64,000 nucleotides of DNA from the NCBI GenBank assembly GCA_032622095.1, contig CP136062.1:4836001-4900000 (forward strand), read 5' to 3'. Below the pieces are notes generated by a model. That model did no database searches. It had not been told where the DNA came from and saw only the letters and a program-made list of their open reading frames with translations. The translations under genes and the position numbers were made by a program. Shown one piece after another: positions 56,781 through 63,336 of the stretch (position 1 is the stretch's first letter; every line of letters begins with the position of its first letter). The DNA is from Siphonodentalium dalli (lineage: Eukaryota > Mollusca > Scaphopoda > Gadilida > Siphonodentaliidae).

Positions 56781-59080
56781 CAGCTCCCATCATCAAATAT
56801 TTAATGCTGCACCAACGCAGCTCCCTTCATGAAATAACTAATGCTGCAACAACGCAACTGTCGTCATGGTACCAACATGGAAGGGTTAATGCTGGACCAG
56901 CAGAGCTACCCGTCATGAAAGGGTTAATGCTGAACCAGCACAGATCCCATCATAATATAGTTAATGCTGCACCAACGCAGCTCCCGTCATGAAATAATTA
57001 ATGCTGTACCAGCGCAGCTCCCGTCATGAATGAGTTAATGCTGCACCAACGCAGCTCCCGTCATTGAATAATTAATGCTGCACCAGCAAAGATTCCGTCA
57101 TGAAAGAATTAATGATGCATCAGCGCAGATCCCGTCATGAAATGGTTAATACTCCACCAACACAGCTCCCGTCATAAAAAGGTTAATGCTGCACCAGCAC
57201 AGCTCCCATCATGAAATAATTAATGCTGCCCAACGCAGCTCCAGTCATGAAAGACTTGAAGTTCCCCCAATGCAGCTCCCATCATCAAATAACTAATGCT
57301 GCACCAGCGCAGCTCCCATCAGCAAATAATTAATGCTGCACTGACGCAGCTCCCGTCATGAAAGAGTTAATGCTGCACCAACGAAGCTCCCATAATCAAA
57401 TAATTATTTCTGCACTAACGCAGCTCCCGTCATGAAACAGTTTATGCTGCACCAACGCAGCTCCCATCATCAAATAATTAACGCTCCACCAACGCAACTC
57501 CCGTCATGAAATGTATTAATACTGCACCAGCGCAGCTCCCGTCATGAAAGAGTCAATGCTGCACCAACGCAGCTCCCGTCATGAAATAATTAATGCTGCA
57601 CCAGCGCAGCTCCCGTCATGAATGAGTTAATGCTGCACCAACGCAGCTCCCGTCGTTAAATAATTAATGCTGCACCAACACAGCTCTCGTCATGAAACAA
57701 TTAATCCAGCACCAGCGCAGCTCCCGTCATGAAAGGGTTAATACTGCACCAACACAGCTCCCGTCATAAAAAGGTTAATGCTGCACCAGCACAGCTCCCA
57801 TCATGAAAGAATTAATGCTGCCCAACGCAGCTCCCGTCATGCAAGAATTAATGCTGCCCCAACGCAGCTCCCGTCATAAATGGGTTAATGCTGCACAAAC
57901 GCAGCTCCCGTCATGAAATAATTAATGCTGCACCAACGCAACCCCGTCCTGAACTAATTAATGGTGCACCAGCGCAGCTCCCATCATGAAATAGTTAATG
58001 CTGCACCAGCGCAGCTCCCGCCATGAAATAGTTAATGCTGCACCAACGCGGGCTCCCATCATCAAATAATTAATGCTGCAGCTCCCTTCGTGAAATAATT
58101 AATGCTGCACCACGCAGCTCCCGTCATGAAAGAGTTAATTCTGCATCAACGCAGCTCCCATCATCAAATAATTAATGCTGACCAACGCAGCTCCCGTCAT
58201 GAATGGGTTAATGCTACACCAACGCAGCTCCCATCAGCAAATAATTAATGCTGCACCAACGCAGCTCCCGTCATGAATGGGTTAATGCTACACCAACGCA
58301 GCTCCCGTCATGGAATAATTAATGCTGCACCAGCGCAGCTCCCGCCATGAAATAGTTAATGCTGCACCAACGCGGGCTCCCATCATCAAATAATTAATGC
58401 TGCAGCTCCCTTCGTGAAATAATTAATGCTGCACCAGCGCAGCTCCCGTCATGAAAGAGATAATGCTGCAACATCGCAGCTCCCATCATCAAATATTTAA
58501 TGCTGCACCAACGCAGCTCCCTTCATGAAATAACTAATTCTGCAACAACGCAACTGCCGTCATGGTCCCACCATGGAAGGGTTAATGCTGGACCAGCAAA
58601 GCTACCCGTCATGAAAGGGTTAATGCTGCACCAGCAGATATCCCATCAAAAAATAATTAATGCTGCACCAACGCAGCTCCCGTCATGAATTAATTAATGC
58701 TGCACCAGCGAAGCTCCCGTCATGAATGAGTTAATGCTGCACCAACGCAGCTCCCGTCATTAAATAATGAATGCTGCACCAGCACAGATCCCGTCATGAA
58801 AGAATTAATGCTGCATCAGCGCAGCTCCCGTCATGAAATGGTTAATACTGCACCAACACAGCTCCCGTCATAAAAAAGGTTAATGCTGCACCAGCACAGC
58901 TCCCATCATGAAATAATTAATGCTGCCCAACGCAGCTCCAGTCATGAAAGAATTAATGCTGCCCCAACGCAGCTCCCATCATCAAATAACTAATGCTGCA
59001 CCAACGCAGCTTCCGTCATGAAATAATTAATGCTGCACCAACGCAGCTCCCATCATCAAATAATTAACGCTGCACCAACG
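56781..59080 (+). repeat. 2300-bp tandem satellite block, copy 2
   Basis: Direct copy of 54481-56780. The copies part company just after the shared word TAACGCTGCACCAACGCA, which gives a clean junction at about 56780 and 59080. Identity this high implies very recent duplication, conversion or an assembly duplicate. Confidence 0.9.
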
Positions 59081-60682
59081 CAACTCCCGTCATGAAATGT
59101 ATTAATACTGCACCAGCGCAGCTCCCGTCATGAAAGAGTCAATGCTGCACCAATGCAGCTACCTTCATGAAATAATTAATGCTGCACCAACGCAGCCCGT
59201 CCTGAAATAATTAATGGTGCACCAGCGCAGTTCCCGTCATGAAATAGTTAATACTGCACCAACGCAGCTCCCTTCATGAAATAGTTAATGCTGCACCAAC
59301 GCAGCTCCCGTCATCAAATAATTAATGCTGCACCAGCACAGCTCCCGTCACCAAAGGGTTAATGCTGCACCAACGCAGCTCCCGTCATGAAAGGGTTAAT
59401 GCTGCACCAACGCAGCTCCCATCATCAAATAACTAATGCTGCACCAACGCAGCTCCCGTCATGAAATAATTAATGCTGCACCAGCGCAGCTCCCATCATC
59501 AAATAATTAATGCTGCACCAACGCAGCCCCGTCCTGAAATAATTAATGGTGCACCAGCGCAGCTCCCGTCATGAAATAGTTAATGCTGCACCAACGCAGC
59601 TCCCGTCATGAAAGAGTTAATGCTGCACCAATGCAGCTCCCATCATCAAATAATTAATGCTGCACCAACGCAGCTCCCGTCATGAAATAATTAATGCTGT
59701 ACCAGCTAACCTCCCGTCATGAAAGAGTTAATGCTGCACCAACGCAGCTTCCGCCATCAAATAATTAATGCTGCACCAGCGCAGCTCCCGTCATGCGAGA
59801 GTTAATGCTGCACCAACGCGTAGCTCCCATCATCAACGCAGCTCCCATCATCAAATAATTGATGCTGCACAAACGCAGCTCCCGTCATGAAATAATTAAT
59901 GCTGCACCAGCGCAGCTCCCATCATCAAATAATTAATGCTGCACCAACGCAGCCCCGTCCTGAAATAATTAATGGTGCACCAGCGCAGCTCCCGTCATGA
60001 AATAGTTAATGCTGCACCAACGCAGCTCCCGTCATGAAATATTTAATGCTGCACCAACGCAGCTCCCGTCATGAAAGAGTTAATGCTGCACCAATGCAGC
60101 TCCCATCATCAAATAATTAATGCTGCACCAACGCAGCTCCCGTCATGAAATAATTAATGATGCACCAGCTCAGCTCCCGTCATGAACGAGTTAATGCTGC
60201 ACCAACGCAGCTACCGTCATCAAATAATTAATGCTGCACCAGCGCAGCTCCCGTCACGAGAGAGTTAATGCTGCACCAACGCGTAGCTCCCATCATCAAC
60301 GCAGCTCCCATCATCAAATAATTAATGCTGCACCAACGCAGCTCCCGTCATAAAATAATTAATGCTGCACCAGCGCAGCTCCCGTCACGAAGGAGTTAAT
60401 GCTGCACCAACGCAGTTCCCATCATCAAATATTTAATGCTGCACCAACGCAGCTCCCTTCATGAAATAACTAATCCTACACCAACTCAACTACCTTCATG
60501 GAACAGTAAATGCTGCTCCAGCACAGCTCCCCGTCATGAAAGGGTTAATGCTGCACAGCACAGCACAGCTCTCGTCGTGAAATGGTTAATGCTACACCAG
60601 CACAGCTCCCGTAATAAAACATTAATGCTGCACTAGCGCGTCTACCATCGTGAAAGGGTTAATGTTGCACCTACGAAGCCAA

Positions 60683-60703
60683 CATGACGTAAATGACGTC
60701 ATG
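60683..60703. other. ACGTCA palindrome at TIR/satellite border, right
   Basis: Mirror copy of 1958-1978 with one substitution that breaks the perfect dyad but converts one half-site into a full TGACGTCA. Either the left copy lost a CRE or the right gained one. Confidence 0.7.
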
Positions 60704-60730
60704 AGCCGTGGCATTTCATCTCGTTGTTCC

Positions 60731-60771
60731 ACTTCCGATTCCGCAATTTTAAACAGTTGCTAATCGGAAGT
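60731..60771. other. Long hairpin with ETS-like arms, right TIR
   Basis: Mirror copy of 1890-1930, with both 10-bp arms and the inner GCAA/TTGC pairing intact. No difference from the left copy is seen in this 41-bp stretch. Confidence 0.7.
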
Positions 60772-60777
60772 CACGTG
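60772..60777. promoter_or_regulatory. CACGTG E-box, right TIR
   Basis: Mirror copy of the left-TIR E-box, immediately beside the hairpin at 60731-60771. Unproven as a functional site. Confidence 0.3.
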
Positions 60778-60852
60778 TCAATTTCGCTAAATAGCATACA
60801 CTCTTTCCTGAAAATCGTTCCATCGTATAGAAATATATATAGAAAAATTATA

Positions 60853-60886
60853 TGACGTCATCATTCACACACGCCTTAGGTATAAA
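60853..60886 (+). promoter_or_regulatory. Outward-facing CRE plus TATA module, right TIR
   Basis: TGACGTCA at 60853-60860 and TATAAA at 60881-60886 mirror the left module. A start about 30 bp beyond the TATA would fall near 60911, a few bases outside the element, so transcripts would run rightward toward the membrane-protein exon at 62186. Both boxes are intact in both TIR copies. Function is inferred. Confidence 0.4.
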
Positions 60887-61023
60887 CACCCACCGGGGTG
60901 GTTTCTATAATTCTATCAACAAATAGCGCCAAGGGTAATTGCAAATTGAATGTTTAAGTTGAAAACCTGTCTTTTCTGGAGCACATTTCATTGCATGGAA
61001 AATCAAACTAATGAAACATTTAG

Positions 61024-61054
61024 TTAACCCTTCATGACGGGAGCTGCGCTGGTG
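61024..61054 (-). repeat. Orphan single satellite monomer outside the element
   Basis: A 31-bp match to the satellite in minus orientation: TTAACCCTTCATGACGGG followed by AGCTGCGCTGGTG. It lies 119 bp beyond the right TIR with ordinary flanking sequence on both sides. It could be a pre-existing genomic copy, a relic of a second element or a transposition or repair by-product. Confidence 0.85.
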
Positions 61055-61171
61055 AGACATGAAAGCACCTGTGCCAATGCATTATCTATAATATGCGTTC
61101 GACCTTATGTCGCCTCGCATATATAAGAGAATTCATTGGCCTAACAATTAATGATCGTTATATATCAATTG

Positions 61172-61295
61172 TTCTTACATTCTTTAACAATTTTTATCAT
61201 TTTTATATTTTTTTCTTACATGCTTTAACAAATTTTATATTTTCTTATAATATTTTCTTACATTCTATAACAATTTTTATCATTTTTTCTTTAAC
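61172..61295 (+). repeat. AT-rich degenerate tandem repeat (~41 bp x 3)
   Basis: Three diverged units start TTCTTACAT(T/G)CT at 61172, 61213 and 61255. Each continues with TAACAA followed by TTTTTATCATTTT-like sequence. Low complexity makes the exact unit ends uncertain. Confidence 0.65.
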
Positions 61296-61400
61296 AAATT
61301 TATAATCTGTAATATATATAATAATATGTAATAATACATTCATGATTTGATCAGCATTTGATAAACTATTTGTTTATAAAATGGCTGGCATGTAACAGTA

Positions 61401-61559
61401 ATGTCTACGCAGCAAATTTTGACTTGTCACTGTCATTCCGGAGGTCTATGTGCGATTTGGGCTGACCCTGTAAGAGTTGTCACTTGGACAGACACCCACG
61501 AACACGGCCCTGGTCAAATGGTTCTGCTAATGTGCAATGATGCTGGTGGGTACTGCTGA
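61401..61559 (+). CDS. Small ORF of doubtful status (52 codons)
   Basis: An ATG ORF begins MSTQQILTCHCHSGG and ends NDAGGYC, with Cys, His, Trp and Gly enriched and balanced codon use unlike the AT-rich surroundings. There is no signal peptide and no family I recognise. The frame stays open upstream only to a stop at 61377. An AG at 61397-61398 could be a splice acceptor, so this might be a terminal exon. Equally it may be chance; 52 codons is short and no domain supports it. Confidence 0.2.
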   Translation: MSTQQILTCHCHSGGLCAIWADPVRVVTWTDTHEHGPGQMVLLMCNDAGGYC

Positions 61560-61841
61560 TTAGGGCAAACAGATGCTGTTAAGAAAAAGTACTGTTAATT
61601 TGTACAAAGTTTTCATTTTCGCGGTGTCCATCTAATCTGAACATATCGAGGAAAAGCCATTATGTGAATCAAACATTCAAAAACAGATTAGCCAAATATC
61701 GCGAAAAACACAACTTTATCATATATAACGGTACTTATTATTAGCAACATCAGTTTAATCTACCAGTAGTATAGAAAATCAGCATGATCCCAACTCCATA
61801 GCAGACTAGCTGGACCACGTGACCAGGGGTGGTACATATAT
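61560..61841. other. Non-coding spacer, nothing recognised
   Basis: No repeat or gene is evident. A CACGTG at 61816-61821 within CCACGTGACC is a USF/Myc-type E-box by sequence and could belong to the upstream region of the exon at 62186. Confidence 0.4.
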
Positions 61842-61901
61842 ACACAGAACGACACGATGTGTAAATGGGGTTTTCGATGTATACGGCATGTCGTTCTGCG
61901 T
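61842..61901. other. Inverted repeat upstream of the membrane-protein exon
   Basis: Arms ACACAGAACGACACG (61842-61856) and the complement of ACGCAGAACGACATG (61887-61901) pair over 15 bp with two mismatches around a 30-bp loop. It could be a regulatory dyad or the end of a small mobile element. Overlapping opposite-strand ORFs here (61760-61942 minus, 61865-62104 plus) are by-products. Confidence 0.55.
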
Positions 61902-62038
61902 TTATTACACGGTTCGCGTCCTATAATCCGTGCATTAAACATACAGGCTTAGAAGGTTTATTTGGGCACAGAGAGGGCGTGTTTTGTCATGTGTGGTGGT
62001 GCTTTTATTTTATAGATCCGGTTTCATGGTTGAGGCGA

Positions 62039-62063
62039 ACGTCATGTACGTCATGTTACGTCA
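62039..62063 (+). promoter_or_regulatory. Cluster of three ACGTCA sites
   Basis: ACGTCA occurs at 62039-62044, 62048-62053 and 62058-62063, spaced 9 and 10 bp, close to one helical turn, so all three would face the same side of the DNA. They lie about 120 bp upstream of the ATG at 62186, with a TATA-like GTATATGTAAATA at about 62096-62108. This arrangement fits a bZIP-responsive proximal promoter; function is inferred. Confidence 0.45.
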
Positions 62064-62185
62064 ACGAGATGCGTATGGAATGTACGTTACATACGTATAT
62101 GTAAATATGGAACAGCAATAATACTGTATTTCTCGGAACAAGCGTGTAATCAAATGGTTAACCTACAAAAATATTTCCAGACACC

Positions 62186-62437
62186 ATGTCGCAGAAACGT
62201 CTTCTTTGGACGATCGTCTTGGCAATCTTGGCTGTCGCGCTGGTAGTTCACCTTTCATCGATTAGAAAAGACATTGTACATATACTGCCCTTGCCGGGAG
62301 ATAACCTGTTTAGGATGCTGCCCTTGTCTGGAGGTGAGACAAACGATGCAACAAGAGATAAACTGTCTAGAATGGCGAACAGAATCCAACACAACGCTGC
62401 CAAACTTCGATGCCAATTGGAAAAATTAACAAAAAAG
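62186..62437 (+). CDS. Type II membrane protein, N-terminal exon (partial)
   Basis: The exon encodes 84 residues to a consensus donor: AAAAAAG before GTAATT at 62438, phase 0. Reading through would add only four residues before TAA. The ATG has A at -3 and context ACACC; TTTCCAG just before (62174-62180) could be an acceptor of a 5'UTR intron. Residues 1-5 (MSQKR) form a short basic tail and 6-25 a hydrophobic signal anchor (LLWTIVLAILAVALVVHL), giving a type II topology. Residues 33-50 carry a near-duplicated LPLPGDN/LPLSGGE. Residues 57-84 form a heptad stretch (L60, I67, L74, L81 with A64, A71, L78) with a lone C76, suited to a coiled-coil, possibly disulphide-linked stem. Golgi glycosyl- or sulphotransferases often start this way, but no catalytic part lies in the window, so the product is unidentified. 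Confidence 0.65.
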
Positions 62438-62452
62438 GTAATTAAGGTTTAA

Positions 62453-62764
62453 CCAAACCACTCCAATATGGACTCTGATAACAAGTTGGATAAATTTTTA
62501 AGTAAAAACAAAAATGGCACCAACTTTACAGAAATTGGAAACATGTGATAATTTCTTCACAATTTAACTTGATTGATTTATTGCACAAGTCACATAACAG
62601 TGAAACAAGCAAAATATATATACACTATGTACACAACTTTGGATATCACATTCACCATTGTTCATTTCATATACACATGCATGTTTATATATATACAGCA
62701 GTAATTAAACTAGATTGCACAATACTACGCGATAAACTTAACAAATGTGATAATTACATATAAT
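62453..62764. other. Probable first-intron sequence, no feature seen
   Basis: AT-rich sequence after the candidate splice donor, with short TATATATA tracts and a CATGCATG word. The 72-codon ORF at 62545-62763 has a composition dominated by His, Ile and Tyr from AT-rich DNA and shows no domain, so I leave it out. Confidence 0.45.
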
Positions 62765-62795
62765 TATACTTCCATGGTGTAACCAAGGAAGTATA
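62765..62795. other. 31-bp near-perfect palindrome
   Basis: Arms TATACTTCC-A-TGG and CCA-A-GGAAGTATA surround a 5-nt loop, with one A:A mismatch. It sits just left of the three-copy repeat block and may mark the tip of that repeat or a small fold-back element. Confidence 0.65.
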
Positions 62796-62799
62796 TTGT

Positions 62800-63300
62800 T
62801 TTTCTACTGAGGTCGTTTTCCGTTTATTTCGAAATACTCAGAAACTGATTGCAGTAGGAACGCGAAATCTCTAGCGAATGTAGGCATCGAAGGTTTACTA
62901 AATATAATGGTATCAGGATTTCCGCCCAATGTTTCTTGGCGGAGTTATGGCCCTTTTGCGATTATTTTTCATTGTTATTATTATTATTATACTTGACACT
63001 TTTGTAATCACTATTACTCGAAAAGTACAAGAAGTAGGACACTAAAGCTTGGTAAATAGGTTGGGGTACATGAGTTCTATGCCTATGGCCCATAACGATT
63101 TTGTCTGCGCTTTCACCGAGGAGTTATCTCCCTTTATTTGAAAAAATGTCATTTTATTATCTCGGAAATTATAAGAAGCAGAGCATCGAAAATTAGACCG
63201 TATGCACATCTCGATATGCACTACTGCCCACGGGCATAACAACTTGTGTCCGCGCTTTCCCTGAAGAGTTACCGCCCATAGTTCGCAAACCTCTATTTTA
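62800..63300 (+). repeat. Diverged three-copy repeat (~145-180 bp spacing)
   Basis: Anchor words GAGTTATGGCCCTT (62942), GAGTTATCTCCCTT (63121) and GAGTTACCGCCCAT (63266) each close a unit. Upstream anchors also recur: ACTCAGAAACTGATTGCAG-like words near 62836, 63017 and 63158. Units two and three share GCCCATAAC-TT and CGCGCTTTCCC-like segments most clearly. No unit carries an intact ORF. This style of repeat resembles abundant dispersed repeats I associate with mollusc genomes; that link is from memory, not tested. The minus-strand ORF 63042-63242 lies within it and is discounted. Confidence 0.6.
62975..62990 (+). repeat. (TTA)n microsatellite
   Basis: Five uninterrupted TTA units and a partial sixth within the three-copy repeat block. 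Confidence 0.9.
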
Positions 63301-63336
63301 TTGTACTCTGTTGTCCTCCCGTACCATTCCAGATAA

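Larger units (their letters stand above)
5935..58576. repeat. Dispersed marker monomer with CATGGT-CCC-ACCATG hairpin
   Basis: A recurrent variant pair of units replaces the usual GTCATGAAA junction by a 6-bp stem, 3-nt loop hairpin (CATGGT, CCC, ACCATG) and is followed by a GCTGGACCAGC unit. I find it at about 5935, 7684, 8029, 11783, 12853, 16098, 20340, 22413, 22761, 25675, 27926, 29146, 29940, 30288, 32783, 37035, 42894, 44969, 45316, 48225, 50736, 52285, 54566, 56262, 56866 and 58562. Some copies have a mutated stem (22413, 27926, 50736, 54566, 56866). It serves as a natural ruler of block structure. Confidence 0.85.
2859..60674 (+). repeat. 37-bp satellite, main array (~1,560 units)
   Basis: The unit starts TTAATGCTGCACC, continues with A(A/G)CGCAGCTCCC and ends (G/A)TCAT followed by GAAATAA, GAAAGAG, GAATGGG, CAAATAA or similar. 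Most units are 37 bp; 35-39-bp indel variants are common. Two families dominate: a GTCATGAAA form and an ATCATCAAATAA form, often in three-unit (111-bp) runs. Because 111 is a multiple of three, the same 60-90-codon ORFs recur; they are translations of the satellite, not genes. Special variants (CATGGTCCCACCATG, ACGCGTAG, CGCGGGCTCC, CATAAAAAGG) recur at kilobase intervals and mark higher-order blocks. I see no non-satellite insertion anywhere in this span. Confidence 0.97.
1756..60905. mobile_element. Giant TIR-bounded satellite element (~59.15 kb)
   Basis: Two 286-bp inverted terminal repeats, about 98% identical by eye, enclose only a 37-bp tandem satellite. The tips read GCAACCACCCCGG on the left and, inverted, GAAACCACCCCGG on the right. 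TA dinucleotides directly flank both tips (1754-1755 and 60906-60907), consistent with insertion at TA, as in Tc1/mariner-like elements and others. No ORF longer than about 90 codons occurs inside and those present are satellite translations, so no transposase is encoded. Short TIR elements with internal tandem repeats are known in molluscs; the scale here is what stands out. Alternatives are a satellite locus bounded by an inverted duplication, or two solo TIR elements joined by array expansion. Confidence 0.8.
60620..60905 (-). repeat. Right terminal inverted repeat
   Basis: Inverted partner of 1756-2041 with the same order of internal motifs. Differences seen are at the second base of the tip, one in the AT-rich stretch, two near the ACGTCA palindrome and two at the junction with the first satellite unit. 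High identity over non-coding DNA suggests recent formation or gene conversion between the arms. Confidence 0.93.
60906..61400. other. Right flank of the giant element, no gene seen
   Basis: AT-rich sequence containing one orphan satellite unit and an AT-rich degenerate repeat, annotated separately. It begins with TATAATTC; the first TA matches the dinucleotide at the left junction. The 70-codon plus-strand ORF at 61093-61305 is mostly translation of the AT-rich repeat and is not credible. Confidence 0.5.

Noticed and set aside
7967-60636. About 29 recurring 60-90-codon plus-strand ORFs inside the array, all starting MLHQR- or MLHER-
   Set aside because: They are translations of the satellite. 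Variant runs keep frame because three 37-bp units make 111 bp. They share no start signal, signal peptide or domain, and the unit variants shift frame freely around them.
2000-60674. CRISPR-like array
   Set aside because: Units are contiguous with no unique spacers, and all positions are repeated. The context is eukaryotic.
2000-60674. Centromeric satellite with a CENP-B box
   Set aside because: No unit matches the CENP-B box core (TTCG----A--CGGG), and the array is bounded by TIRs within a gene-bearing flank. A centromeric role cannot be tested from this window.
1748-60912. TATAAT as a 6-bp target duplication
   Set aside because: On the left one extra A separates it from the TIR tip. TA adjacent to both tips fits without a gap.
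61093-61305. 70-codon plus-strand ORF rich in Phe, Ile and Leu
   Set aside because: Mostly translation of the AT-rich degenerate 41-bp repeat, so the hydrophobicity is compositional.
62085-62097. GTTACATACGTATA as a seed of the 32-bp minisatellite
   Set aside because: Resembles GTAACATACGTATTA, but the match is about 12 bp of AT-rich palindromic sequence and may be chance.
61760-62104. Opposite-strand ORFs of 60 and 79 codons
   Set aside because: They overlap each other around an inverted repeat in the probable promoter region. No domain or plausible splice structure.
62545-62763. 72-codon plus-strand ORF
   Set aside because: Composition (His, Ile, Tyr) reflects AT-rich dinucleotide tracts in probable intron sequence.
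63042-63242. 66-codon minus-strand ORF
   Set aside because: Lies across two diverged copies of the GAGTTAT-CCC repeat and is not open in the sister copy.
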